Below are positions 37,026-52,170 of a stretch of 64,000 nt of DNA, one piece after another. Within the stretch, counting starts at the first letter, position 1. Every line of letters starts with the position of its first letter. The notes beneath the pieces are model-generated. The model saw nothing but the letters and a program-made list of their open reading frames with translations. It did not search any database and had not been told where the DNA came from. The stretch comes from Tubiluchus corallicola (lineage: Eukaryota > Priapulida > Priapulimorpha > Priapulimorphida > Tubiluchidae). The DNA lies in assembly GCA_030141605.1 (NCBI GenBank), contig JAQGDQ010000152.1, positions 186,001 to 250,000 on the forward strand, read 5' to 3'. The position numbers were made by a program, and so were the translations under genes.

Positions 37026-37223
37026 CAGGGCCCATTTCAGCCTAAGCGAGGCCCATGGGGGGGAAGCGCCGGGGGAAGGGCGCCAACCAGAAAATTTTTG
37101 AACTGCAGCCGGAGAAGCATTTTCGAAGAGAAAATATGAAGTTATACAGTTGTTAAAGGAAAGAACAATTGAAAGAAAAACTGCTACCAAGGCCCACTCC
37201 CCCCCCCCCTGAAATAGGCCCTG
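37026..37223. mobile_element. 198-bp hAT-like MITE
   Basis: Terminal inverted repeats CAGGGCCCATTTCAG and CAGGGCCTATTTCAG, flanked by CATTGACC and CACTGACC (8-bp duplication, one mismatch). The interior has G/C homopolymer runs and no coding capacity. Confidence 0.9.
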
Positions 37224-38467
37224 CACTGACCCACCTCAGATAAACTGATTATAATGAAAACAATTAATGCTGCAAAATTAATGAAAAAAAATAGTTAAAT
37301 ATAAGAAAATGATAACAAAAGAAGAACAATTAAAAATAAAACGAATAAATATTATAAAACTGGATTTACATAATAACCAAATACAGGTTATTATGATGAA
37401 GACCTGTACCTTTTAATTTTGTATTCAAAACATGTTTATAAAGGACTAGATGTATATAAATAAATATACAGACTTTCTACAGGGTTTCACACACTCGCTA
37501 TCACAAACATGCAAACACATACATACATATACACGCATACTCGCTTTCATAAAGATAGAAATACGGAAATATGCTAGGCCAAATAAAAACTCAAATTTAA
37601 TATCATAAATATCACCTTAGAAATGGTAAATGTTTCTCGTCTCAAGTCCTCATGCATTTACTGGAAAGTAATGAGTTCGCCTCTCCTAGAGGTCATGCTT
37701 ATTTAGATATCCGTTAAATGATTATGACTATTTACAACTTTAGAAAGTACACAACAACGATTCAAGAAAAGCGCTTCAAGAAGTATGCAACTATTGCCTC
37801 GTTTTCAATCAATGAGTAATCACCTATTTTTACATGCTCAGTGGTGTGACGACAAGTTTCACAGATTTAGCCTTTGATAACAATTGGGAATTATACCACA
37901 CTTGATCGATGAAAGTAGTTTGCTGTAAAAATAAAATATGTTTTACAGAACCCTTTTACTCTGTAGACTAGCGGCTATGATACTGGAACAAGAAATAAAA
38001 TATCAGTATTGTGCGAGCTGTTGCGATAAATTGGAAAATTTAGCAATACATTAACAATCATGAAAATTTGTTGGTTATAATTATAATATAATATAATGAT
38101 AATAACAGTTGGCTTTCACGAATTCGGTAAAAGTAATTGTGTAAATGTGTGACATTATGACAGTATTTTTTATGTCATTATAATGATCTTATTTCAATAG
38201 CGCCTCAGTGGGTCATACAGTTGTCCGAAAATTGTGCCAACACTCTTTACAGTGCGTTCAGAAAATTTGCTGAAAACATTGACTTGAAAATTCCTTACAG
38301 CAACAATGATGAATGACTATAACGGCGTAAATGTGGTAAAATCATGTTAAGGTTTGGTAAGCTAGGACAAAATGATCACAAATTGTGCTGTAATTTGAGT
38401 GCACGTGGAGAATGAATAAAACGAATGATAAAAACAAGAACAAAATTATCGACATAGCCTTGAACTA
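37224..38467. other. Intergenic, nothing recognised
   Basis: AT-rich DNA with scattered TATA/ACAT dinucleotide-like tracts near 37440-37560. No exon or element boundary is supported. Confidence 0.4.
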
Positions 38468-38670
38468 TTATGGAACTTGTAACATGTCTTGCTTAAGCTG
38501 TCTCCTTATAACAACCTTAGTTCCATTTACAGAGTGCTTCTTGTCATGTTCAGATTCCTGCTGTGCAGTGTCCAGCATGTCACGTGTGCCTTGCCACAAT
38601 TTAGACTTAACTAATTTTATAAATGCTTCTAGCAACAGTTCTTTTTTCTGTTTTATTTTCTTGGAATAGT
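38468..38670 (-). CDS. Unassigned candidate terminal exon (66 codons)
   Basis: On the minus strand an acceptor TTTACACATACAG is followed by an open frame of 66 codons, including YSKKIKQKKELLLEAFIKLV, TRDMLDTAQQE and VVIRRQLKQDMLQVP, then TAA. Such length without stop in this AT-rich DNA, with charged amphipathic composition, suggests real coding. I do not recognise the family. Partner exons would have to lie between here and VCP, or beyond VCP, which would nest VCP in an intron. It could also be chance. Confidence 0.3.
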
Positions 38671-39739
38671 CTGTATGTGTAAATTAAATTCTTACATAAA
38701 TAAAGTTTTATTAACATATTTTAATAATTACAACCGTACTCCTTTAATTTAGTTCACTTTAGAATCTTGACAATATACTAATTTCCATTTTGTGAATTAG
38801 TTGAGAGGTCTACAATTGAGTTTAGCATAATATTATTTCATATAAACACATAAACAAAACTGGAAAACAGAAAAAAATTACACCCAAAATGAATTTTAAA
38901 TATTTTTATTTAGAATACAATGAATAGCATAAGAACTAACATTACACAAAGGGTTAGAAATAAAACAAGACACAGTACATTGCCCTTACAGTTTGTTAGA
39001 GCACAGATTAGAACAAAGATACGACCTACTTGATCTGCACTATTGCAAATAAAAACATACTGAGATTTTGACAGAAGTAATCATTGACAGATTAACTACA
39101 AAAATCAAGTTAAAGCAAAATCATTAGCTTATTACTTTAACGACACTTTGTTTGCTGTGTAGAAGGTTCCCAACAAAAACTGATTGGACTGACGAATTAC
39201 TGCTAAAATTTAATTAAACCCTAAAACACATTCTGCTCAAAATCGAAGCCAGAAATGAAAATTAGTACTTCAGTAAATTTACCTCTTTTGTACAGTGATA
39301 ATAATCAGCCATTTTACCATATTTCAGAACAGATGAAAGTAAGTTACCCACATCTCACAAATTTTGATGATGTAAGCGTTTGGAATCCATGACAAAAGAT
39401 TAATTGAAACAACTAATAAGTTTACAGTTACCTGTGTAAATACAGTGACTGTATGAATTTCTATAAATAATAAATTGCAAACATGTAACAAATTGCTTGT
39501 GAACACAAATACAAATAGAACAAAATTGGCATGCTCTTAAGTCACCAAAGCAAAGTCAAGACTGCAAAACAGAAATTAGATTAATAAAAAAGTGAAGTTT
39601 AGATCACAGAAGTGAAGTACAGAATTATAGATTAGCTTACAATATTAAGTTAACCTTACAGTCCACCCAGGCATAATGCCAAATTTCAAATGTTTTGACA
39701 AAATACCAACTTGAATGCAAAACACAATATTACACATGA
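38671..39739. other. Intergenic, downstream of VCP
   Basis: No exon or repeat recognised. Confidence 0.4.
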
Positions 39740-39745
39740 TTTATT
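39740..39745 (-). terminator. VCP polyadenylation signal
   Basis: AATAAA on the minus strand, 23 bp past the VCP stop codon. The 3' UTR would be very short. Confidence 0.55.
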
Positions 39746-39767
39746 ACGTACAGACATCAGTAGCAGT

Positions 39768-42290
<2,523 letters not shown>

Positions 42291-42924
42291 CTGAAACAAA
42301 AATCAAATGCAACTTTTAAATCCAAACGAACTGAAAAACTTGCAAAGCCTTAGTGTATTTTAGCTACATTTTATTTCTGAAAGGCAGTGACTTTGTAATA
42401 ATGATAACAGTTAGGGAAAGTGTACGATTGAGCCTGAATTATTAAGGGAAATATGATGATCAACACCAACTGATGGCATCTCCAACTGCAAACATGCAAA
42501 GGTGGGAGACTAATAAATGCTAATTATGCAACAGCTCCTTTTCAACTGCAGCATCCATCTTGAGTCTTTCACAATTGTGACAGAGATGAGTTGAATGCGA
42601 GACACTGAAAATCTTAAAGGAAAACCGGACGATTGTTTAGAAATCTCATTTTAATTTACTGCCTAAAATATACATTTTCTTGCCTATAATAATTGTTCCT
42701 TATATTTGAATAATTAGCTTAGAAAGTTAATTAACGGCAACCAAACACAGCTATTACTATGTCAGAAACTAACCACAGTTTGTGCAACGGCAGGCACCTT
42801 CCCTTGCATGTCAAGCACGTTTGCATAAGTGTCACAGTACTATTTAAACGCATGATGTGTCACGAAAAATGGGCTTTACATCACATAACATCAGAAACTA
42901 ACACTGCAGATCATGATCATGCTT

Positions 42925-43020
42925 ATCACGGTACCGCCATCTATTTGTCGGCCACGCGCACATGACAAAAAGGCGCCGTTGCCAATCTTAGTAGATTCAC
43001 TGAGCCCCGCGTAGCTTTGA
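42925..43020 (-). promoter_or_regulatory. Possible VCP promoter / first non-coding exon
   Basis: A short GC- and CpG-richer patch in AT-rich DNA, with ATGGCGGTACCG on the minus strand (resembling the YY1-type ATGGCGG promoter motif) and GGCAACGGCGCC. Placement about 750 bp upstream of the VCP start fits, but no TATA or initiator is clear. Confidence 0.25.
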
Positions 43021-43840
43021 AAATTTAACAAAATTTGAGTTTCCAAGGTCACTATTATTTAATGTAAGCTTTGATTTAAAAAAACTATTGTCGTTTTCAA
43101 TATTTTAAAAAATTCTTTATTCTGAACTCACGTTTACACAATCAATCGGTTTTCCTTTAATCCTATAAAAATAAACAGTATGTTCAGATTATCTGGATCA
43201 AAAGGAAGACAATAGTGACTGTAGAACAGCTTGTCTTCTTTCACAATTTTAAAAACTTTTCAGAATCAACTGCTGCTCAGCATAATAGTACTTGAAACAC
43301 GAAAAAAACTAAAAAAAGCTAGCTCACTAACATGAAGCTAAAAGAAAAGACGTGAAAGATGTGACTCTCAATTAATAAATTTACATTGAGTACAAACTCT
43401 ATAACAGAGAATGCACGAAGTGAAAATTGCATTAGCAAAATAAAACTAATAAGCGCATTAAATAAATTGAACAAGATCTCACACATAATCATAAAAGAGT
43501 AGAGAGTGCCATAAAGTGTTAGATCACAGTCCAGTTCAATCAAAATCAGACGTACGAAAAAATCTTATTTCCACCAAAATGTACACGCAGTAACATTTTA
43601 GAATGTTCTACATAAATGAAAACTGAGCCCTAGGTATTCCAAAATGTATCTGAACAAGCAACAATTCTCAGAAAATTTCGAAAGGCTCTAGTCAGCTAGT
43701 AATTGTGCATCACTGTTAATGAACAAAGTGTGTTTTAGAACATTCTAAATCTAGTTTAACTAACTGAGTCAAAGCAAAAAGATGTAGCACGGGTTTAAAT
43801 GCCACGCATGCACAGACACAGGCTGCTAGATTTGCACAAA
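43021..43840. other. Intergenic, nothing recognised
   Basis: AT-rich. No exon or element boundary found. Confidence 0.4.
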
Positions 43841-43841
43841 A

Positions 43842-44345
43842 CAATGGGTGCCATAATTAACACAAATTCAGTGGTCCGCTGTACGGCAAACAATGGGTGC
43901 CATGATGTAACAAATTTGATGGTCTGCTGTATGGCAAACAATGGGTGCCATTAATGTAACAAATTTGATGGTCTGCTGTATGGCAAACAATGGGTGCCAT
44001 AATGTAACAAATTCAATGGTCTGTTGTACAGCAAACAATGGGTGCCATAATGTAACAAATTCGATGGTCTGCTGTATGGCAAACAATTGGTGCCATAATA
44101 TAACAAATTCGATGGTCTGCTGTATGGCAAACAATGGGTGCCATAATATAACAAATTCGATGGTCTGCTGTATGGCAAATAATGGGTGCCATAATGCAAC
44201 ACAAACTCAATGGTCCGCTGTATGGCAAACAATGGGTGCCATAATGTAACAAATTCAATGGTCTGCTGTATGGCAAACAATGGGTGCCATAATATACCAA
44301 ATTCGATGGTCTGCTATATGGCATACAATGGGCGCCATGTTGTGC
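43842..44345. repeat. 48-bp tandem repeat, about 10.5 copies
   Basis: The unit contains CAATGGGTGCCATAATGTAA, then CAAATTCGATGGTCTGCTG and TATGGCAAA. Starts at 43842, 43891, 43939, 43988, 44036, 44084, 44132, 44180, 44230, 44278 and 44326, spacing 48-50 bp. Open frames on both strands reflect the period being divisible by 3. No splice motif is in the unit. Confidence 0.95.
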
Positions 44346-47300
44346 TATACAAAAACTGCATTCGATTGTTGGGCAAAAACAGTTTTTGGGTGACACATTA
44401 GCAAACTATGATTGAGATTACTGATTAGCAATCTCTCTCTGCTCAAATGTGACAGTTAAATCTACGAATATTACAAAACTCAGACAGAGAAGACAAGTTT
44501 ATCACATGTATTCATACGTGGATATGATGAAGTATTTGTACAGTCACTTATTTATGAATGCACTGCAGTACGTCTGTTGCTGCTGAGTGAGACTGCCAGA
44601 GACAGTGCGCCTTCAAGAAATCAGGAAGCATGAGCAACAGCTTTATACACATGGAGCCGACACAAATACAAGCAACAGAAGTTACCCAAACATGGAACAA
44701 TTATCTCTTTTTCTATCTATAGAATTCTGAATCCTATAAGCCTGAATTCAAAATCCAAATGAGGTCTTGTTCAAACTGGATGGCTGTGGTAAGACTGGAA
44801 CCTATCTCAATGTAATTACCTCTTTTTCTATAAAATTCCGAATCCTACAACCCTGAATCCAAAATTCAAATGCAATCCTTTTCAAACTGGATTGTTGTGG
44901 TGACACTGGAACCTGCCTCAATGTAAAGTCTATGCCTGTAGGATGAGCCACTGAACCAGCAGAGTAATCTCACCCACATTCTGGACATGTACATATATCC
45001 ACCTTCTGAGAGGCAAAAAGCTATAATCACTAGGGTGAATGAAAACACGAAAAGTGAGAACTGGCAAGATTTAGACATCCACTCATTGGCTTGCATGTGC
45101 ATTATTCTTAAGCGATTGCTTAGTCAGTGCAGTGGTTGTTGGACCAAGCACCAGATTTTTTTACTAGAAATTCATCCCGAAATTTGAGCAACTATAGCTA
45201 AAGATAAAAAATAGACTTTATCATAATTACTGTCAAGATAAAAAACTAATTTCTCACAAAATAACTTGCATTGTACATGCAGCATTGATCTTGTGACAGG
45301 TACAGCAAAAAAACCAGTTTAGACTAGCATGGTTACCCGCAAAAATGTCTCCAAATTAATACATTTATAAGATATAACTGGTTGGTGCACTTGCCTTTCA
45401 ACATAGTCTAGACTTCCGAAGAAAAAATTGATATGCCGTAGACAGCACTCTAGCAATGTTATATCTTGTGACAAACAAAATGCACCCAATTCTAGAGAAT
45501 TTGACAAAAAAATCTAGCTACAGTTTTAACTCTAATTTCACAGTTTGTGCACCACCAGTAAAAGGAATTCTACACCACAGAAAATGTGCAGGACATTTAG
45601 CAGATATGTTATTTAATAACTTCTAATGCGCCATAATTTTGTAAATGTGTGTCACCTTCTCACAATTTGTCTACAAAAGACAAATGTCAAAAAATATATT
45701 AAATCACATTTTATTGTAAGTGTCTGTGCGTGTAATCAAGCAACAATTAATACAGAAAAAGAATTGACCGATTACATGACAAAGAAATACAAATCAAGAA
45801 TACGGTTGTACTCAGCAGGCGAATGCCCTCCCCACTTGTATGACGACAGTGCAGGATAATCATTCACTACTGTCAATATGCTTTTATATGCAACTGTTTC
45901 ATAATCATCCTTGTCTGGTCAAATAGATCTGTTGCAACGCACGCACTTCGCAAATTTATTCAATATAATCCGCGAACTGAGGATTGCATCACTGCTCACA
46001 CCTTCAATAGTCACAGGTATCCAATTTTTATAAAATAAGAAGGTAAATTTAATCGCCTTTCTATGGCTTAGACTTTTTAATACCACTGGATGCATCACCA
46101 ATAATCTCAGTGATATTTGAAATATTCAGCAGATCTATAATATAGCCGAGATTGCATTCAATTTGCCATTAATTTGAAAATTATGTGGGTTTGTGAGTTT
46201 TTGTAAGCTCCTTGTGGCTTTCTGCTGCTTAAACTAATTCAAACTTCTGCGGTTTGCCTAATGTTCATGCTAAAATAACACAGAAGTAACTAATTTGTGA
46301 CACAATTTTATTTGCATCACAAATTGACAGTGCACCGATTTTCTTCGGTCTGTGAATGATGTCATTGGTGGAAGAATGGGTGTTCAAAATGGAAACACCC
46401 AAACATAAAACGGTCGCTGCTTATTGCACTTTTATTACTTTATCCTTCTATTTTTTCACGGTCATAGAAATAAGCCTCACTTAGCACATTGTTTGGCCTT
46501 TCCTTTGTAGAAACCAAGTTTTTGTGGAAGTGACTACAGATAAGTTTGCAAGAAATTGGCTCAGCTAAAATCAGTATAAAGCCTTTGATTTCGCTGGCAA
46601 TTTTATCAATTTGTGATTTGTCACTTGACAAAAGCATGCCTTTAAAACTGGAAAATTACAAAAACATCCAAAGAAACCAAAAGATTCCTGAAAAGTAAAA
46701 ACATACAGATCGTATGTTATTTCTCTTCAATGATGGGAGACATCAGATCAAGAAATTTTACCTCATATGTGAATGAATTGCCATTACGCTAAGTGCAGAA
46801 ATCAATCATAAATAATATACATATGCAGGAATCAGCAACTGATGGAATAGCAATGGCTGCATAAAATCTTGGATTAAATTCAATTATTTGGTCACTAACA
46901 TGCGCACGAAAGCCATTTGTTCGGAAGTGGTGCTGACAAGTCGATGGCATTGCAGTGTCTAATTTTTTTCTGAATTACTGATGTGTTTACACTTTACTGA
47001 GGGGAGAATTCTGCCTGCTCAATGTCTGTAACAGACGTAATGGACAGAAATATGATGTGTGTGTGTGTGTGTGACATTCCATTTAGTGTTGCACTTTATA
47101 TACTTCACAAATTAAAGACAGCAGTTTAGGCAATTATATTCTAGCATTTAATAGAGTAACAAGCAAAGGCTATGCAACAGAGAAAAAGGGCAAGATAAAA
47201 CAAAAGAATCTCACAGCCCTGCTGGAAATGGAGGTGTAACCACGCACCATAGAAGCCATCCTCCTTCAAAACTTTTATGAGCAGCCACATGCATTACATT

Positions 47301-48640
47301 GGAGCAAAATTTTAAAAAAATGGGTCAGTTCAGAAAGCCATGGTTCTCCCACAAAATGGGCTATCCAAGTTATGGACTCGACTCAGACATATTTCTATTC
47401 TCTTAAATGAAATTTGCAAAAATACCCCAAATATAATAACATCGAGGAAAAGAGATGGTGCTACAGTGATGAAATCTGCTTTATGGTGAAAGAGCTAAAG
47501 CTATACCCATAAAAATTATAAGCAATGCCATGTAGCCAAAAAAAATAACTGAAATATACAACATACGTCTATCCAGTCAGACAATTATATCAGCAGAATT
47601 AATGTACCTTAGATATCTATAAACCTCAAAAGTTAGGAATGCAATACGCTTATTTTATGCTCCAAAATAAAAATGTAGTGTCTAATGAATTTGAAACCAA
47701 TTTCATGACTGTTAGTGTTAGTGTTACTGTTACTAGTGTTAGTGTCAAACTTAGTCTAAATTTTAAAAATTATTTCGTAACTTTAACTAAAATTTTAAAA
47801 ACAATTTTAAACGTTTGATTTTAAGAAAGTCGATATCATATCATCATAGCGGACTACCCAATGTGATTTTTCACAGCTCTTATTATTAAGTAGCTTAAAC
47901 CGGTACATCCTAGCGTTTGACAACCAGATGCCGACAAACCCTTAACTTCTAAATTTACAACTATATTGTCTACACAAACTACAATATTTTACTATTTAAA
48001 TATTAAAGTTAAAATTACCTGTTCTCTACCGTTAGTTCAGAAACGCAGTAACTAATCGGAACAAAGTGAACAAAGCAACGAAACGCACGTCATCAAAGCC
48101 CGTCGACCGATGATGATGATGCATGAAAATTTTCCGTATTTAAAAGGCAATAGGCGTTATCTTTCCCACGCTTTAGCTCATCCTCCCATAACGACTACAA
48201 TTTCGATAATAATTCAATTCGATATTTGATGTGGATTTATTGTAAGTTATATTTATTTGATGTTATAATGCTTATTATCTTGTCAATGAGTTTCCCTTAC
48301 ACTCAATGTAAGATGGCAGCTTAAGCTACAGAAAAGTTCTGTTTGAAATATGAAGTATCAGATTGGGAGACCTGTAGGCTGGAGTTGCTGAGTGCTGATG
48401 TCATGGAGACAAGGTGCTGGTAAAGCAGAAATCTGATGAGCTGGCTCTGAGACTTTGAGTTCAGCAGATGCTCTGAGATGAGCGGGAGAGTCACTGTTTT
48501 AAATGCAACTTTAACAAGCATCTAACGAAAAATGTAGGAATAAATATTGAAGAAAACTTAAAGGGGATAGCCTGATACATATCTTTCAGCAAATAAACTG
48601 TGTCAATACTAAATTTGCCTAGCAGTCGATTGGGCTATAT
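44346..48640. other. Gene-poor intergenic stretch
   Basis: No exon with matching splice sites was recognised on either strand. A short GT repeat lies at about 47057-47073 and a GTTAGT-rich patch at about 47709-47745. A frame at 45740-45858 (plus, ending CPPHLYDDSAG) is open but unsupported. Confidence 0.4.
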
Positions 48641-48644
48641 ATAG

Positions 48645-48935
48645 ATCATCATAATCCCACGTCCTTTCATTGTGCAATACAGCACGCCTTATTAATTTCA
48701 TGCCATACTCCCCAATCCGTTACCACGTGCCAAGTATCTAGTGCGTTGTTTAAGTCAAATGGAGTACTTAGTAAGTCTCTCTTCAGAATATCCAGATACG
48801 TGATCAGTTGTCCTCTTCTTTGGTTCTTCCCATTTATTAGTGCTTAATGTAATGCTGCAGTAAGTGAAGAGTCCTTTGGTAATCTAATGATATGGCCAGT
48901 GGATCTAAACTGTTTCTTTCGTACAACCTCGCTCC
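48645..48935 (-). mobile_element. LINE ORF2 C-terminal remnant
   Basis: On the minus strand, with one in-frame stop, the translation reads FRSTGHIIRLPKDSSLTAAL ... RRGQLITYLDILKRDLLSTP ... FDLNNALDTWHVV. The order GH-x-x-R-x-P, RG-P/Q-x-x-TWLD-like, KRDL, then DR-x-W-like matches the C-terminal region common in CR1/RTE-like ORF2 proteins. A stop after IAQ closes it. Confidence 0.65.
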
Positions 48936-49561
48936 GGTCCTTTTTATATTTTTATTATAGAACCCTACTTCTTTAGATAATATATGCTTGGTAAGGTAAT
49001 AAACTCGTTTGAGCCGAAATTTCGGGTTACAGTGGCAGCCAACCAGAACACGCTTTTACGCGACTAATGGCGCTGCGCTTGACCGTCCGTAGCTTGTGTA
49101 AAATGAAAAATAAAAAAGTGAAATAAAAGTTAAAATTGAATGGCGTTTACGTTTATAACAATTATTTTTTGCAGATTTTCAATTTGCAACTGAAACGTTA
49201 AAGCAATCAGTAAAAGCATGCCCGTCAATTAAGTTGTGATGTCTAATGGCGAAAACGGCATGCAGCTATAAATTGATACCAAACTTTGAAAAAAGGGCTC
49301 AGCTATTTAGTTTCACCTTGCACTTTTAATTTCCAACAAGCACTGAACACATTGTTTAGGATTTGCGTTTCCTTCAACACTGAATCGAGCCTTCAAACAA
49401 AGTGATATGCTAGTGAATCACTTTGCATTTTCAACTAGTTGAAACTGTGCAATGAATGACTAAGTCTAGTCTATTCCGCGTGATAAACTTTTTTATACGA
49501 TACAGTGGTCATAATTTAGACTAAATAAGTAGTCATAAACAATAATATCTACAAGTGACCA
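48936..49561. other. Upstream region of the zinc-finger gene
   Basis: A CpG-containing patch at about 49030-49105 could be the promoter or an untranslated exon. TGA lies in frame just 6 bp before the start codon, so the coding region does not extend further up in this exon. Confidence 0.35.
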
Positions 49562-51045
49562 ATGACCATGTCAGGTATGCAAGTAATATGCTTAAAATGT
49601 ACTGTGTGCTCAGGTTTGTTTACTACGGAAATTCAGTTTTACAAACATGCTCGCCATGAACATTGCGAGGAGGTCGTTCTTTTGCAGCAACATGCAGAGA
49701 ATAGTTCTTCAGATTTACAATTTTCAGCAGTAGCTCCAGCAGACATTGGTAAAACAGGAAACACAATGAAAGTTGAACAGAGTACGCTAGTCGACAAGGA
49801 AAAAAGAATTTGCCAAGAAACAAAGCCGGTAGTAAAAGGTGAACATGTTCAGATTAACAACGAATTAAAATTAAAAGCTGAAAACACCAATAATAAAACT
49901 CATGGAATTCTGCACACTGATGAGAATATGATAAGTTTTGTTGTGCTAAATAAGAGCAACAAAGATGATGATCAGCCAGTTGTAAAAACGCCTAGTACGG
50001 AAAAGCATTTACGTTCTGTGGGGTTGACAAGTAATCCTACTGATGCTGTAAATGCACTCCTAAATCAACATTCGCCAACAGAACTACGCACTAAAAAACT
50101 TGTTAACACAAAGAAAAAAGCTAGAGTGCGAAGAAACTCAAGCAAAGCATGGCGGGAGTACAAACTCCGAAATGTAGGTTGTGACGTGTGTACGCTCTGT
50201 GGAAAAACTTTCAATAAGCTTTATCTTCACTATAAGCAGTATCACGCACCAGCTCAGTACATATGTGAGACCTGTAATAAGGTCTTCAAGGCAAATTGTG
50301 ATCTCCTTGTTCATAGACGAATTCATACGGGTGAAAGACCGTATTCATGTGATGTGTGCGGTCGTCGTTTCGCACAGTCCGGACAAGTAAAAACTCACAG
50401 GTAAGTTTGTGTGTGCACAGCATGTTTAATTGAACAAAACAGCAACAATTCCAACACATGTAAATATAAAGGTATACTGTAAATGTTAAAATGAGTGTAT
50501 GCGGGAAATGTTTTGGCAATTACTTCTTAGCTACTTTGTAGGTTGCGGTGTCATGTCTGGTAAGAAATTTCCACATATAATGCAATCTAAGTGATTATAA
50601 TGGTACTGATTTTTCTTTTCTTTTGTGCATGCCACAATTTCAGGAAAATCAACGGCTGTTTGATGTTTATTTGTATTTTAGAGCAACTCATTTCAACAAT
50701 GGAGGGTTTGTCTGTCATCAATGTGGAAAGGTTCTCCGCTCTCCAGCCACACTTGCCTCGCACACTCTGACTCACTCAGAGGAGAAACGTTTCGTTTGCA
50801 CAGTGTGCGGGCTGATGTTTGCCAAGCGTGTCTATCTAGTCACACACAGCAAGACTCATACGGGTGATAAACGTTTCAAATGCGAGGTGTGCGATGCGAG
50901 TTTCGTACAGAAAATCAATCTGATAACTCATACTAGAACTCACACCGGAGAAAAACCGTACGTGTGCGGCTCGTGCGGTCGCATGTACAAGCGGCAGCAG
51001 TCTTATAAACGACATGTTAAAATGCACGAGAACAGCGTTAGTTGA
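49562..51045 (+). CDS. C2H2 zinc-finger protein, 2 exons, 8 fingers
   Basis: Exons 49562-50400 and 50682-51045 (400 residues plus stop). The donor CACAG|GTAAGT and acceptor TGTATTTTAG|AGC join in phase 2, splitting the Arg codon of KTHR and completing finger 4 (YSCDVCGRRF...THRATH). Finger 1 is near the N-terminus (CTVCSGLF...H...H), then a long Lys/Asn-rich disordered segment, then seven clustered fingers. Linkers HTGERPY, HTGDKRF and HTGEKPY are canonical. It is most likely a nuclear DNA-binding transcription factor; no KRAB, BTB, SCAN or ZAD domain is visible and I cannot assign an orthologue. The start is fixed by an in-frame TGA 6 bp upstream. It is convergent with FANCE. Confidence 0.9.
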
Positions 51046-51357
51046 TGTTAAAGTGGGTGTTCAGTTTTTTAAATGTTCTGTTACGTGGATTTTAATTGAA
51101 CAGAGTTGAAGTTTTCAAAACCATACTTTCAGAAGCACCAGTCTGCAAACTTGTTCAGACAGAAATGGCTAGGTATGAACACGGCACCATGTATTTAGAG
51201 TAAGAGCCATTTTCGTTGTTTTACAGATGAGGCTGTGTAAAAAACATTTTGGTAAAACACTTGTTAAATTGCTTCCTAGTTTTTCGAACTTTCTACGAAC
51301 ATTTTTTACTGAAACTACTTTTCTTCTGCTGCGTGAAACACGTCAGATTTTGTTGAT

Positions 51358-51363
51358 AATAAA
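51358..51363 (+). terminator. Candidate polyadenylation signal of the zinc-finger gene
   Basis: AATAAA about 315 bp after the stop. Later AATAAA sites exist, so usage is uncertain. Confidence 0.4.
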
Positions 51364-52170
51364 CTTGATATAATTTGCTGACTATATTATAATGACTGTA
51401 TTAAAGAAGTGGTTTTTGAATGTAATTTATCAGAACTGTTTTTGAAAGGTGCAGATTTACATAAACTTCAATTACTGGAACTGCAATATTTTGAAGTGTG
51501 ACTTGGAATAGTCTTTTGTCTTGCATATTATCTTTTTGAAGATGCACATTTTTCATTTTGCACTTATATTTATTATTAAAATTGTAATTGTTCTTGTCTT
51601 TTTAAGTAGATACAAACAAACAGTCAAACTTAAAATGTTGGTATAAATGTTTTTGAAGATGCACACTTTGCATTTAAATTTATTACAAATTTTAGAAGAA
51701 TCATTCTTTTTAGCCACATAAAATAAATTTAAATCACTTTCCTTTTAAGTAGATCAAACAAACAATCACACACAACTGTGATATCATAAAATCTATGAAA
51801 AAATGAAAATTTCGGACAAAGCGTTCCAAATCTGTGAGTGGTTTAATAAACGAAACTGGACATGAAGGCAGGAAATTTAAAGAACTGCTTTTTGCATTTT
51901 TCGAGCTGTAATATAAGTTACAGTGTGCTGTACTTCTGTAATTTTTTTAGTCCTTCAAATTGACAATTTTAGTACAAAAAGTTTCAGATGTGCCCACTCT
52001 GACACAACTGTAAGTGGAGGTAAGGTAAGTAAGTAAAAAATGGGCCATAAAGAGTACTCATACAAGCGGTCTGGTGAAAAAATTTACAAAATCACAGGCT
52101 TCAGTCACTTGCTGTATTTCTAAATTAAACAACCTTTTTTCTAAGAACTCAAAATTATGAAAAGTTACAA
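51364..52170. other. Convergent 3' regions, no gene
   Basis: Space between the zinc-finger gene and FANCE 3' ends. No exon seen. Two similar segments with TTTTTGAAGATGCACA occur at about 51533 and 51650. Confidence 0.4.

Noticed and set aside
43868-44401. Repeat proteins on both strands of the 48-bp array
   Set aside because: Open frames follow from a period divisible by 3; no start context, splice sites or conservation evidence.
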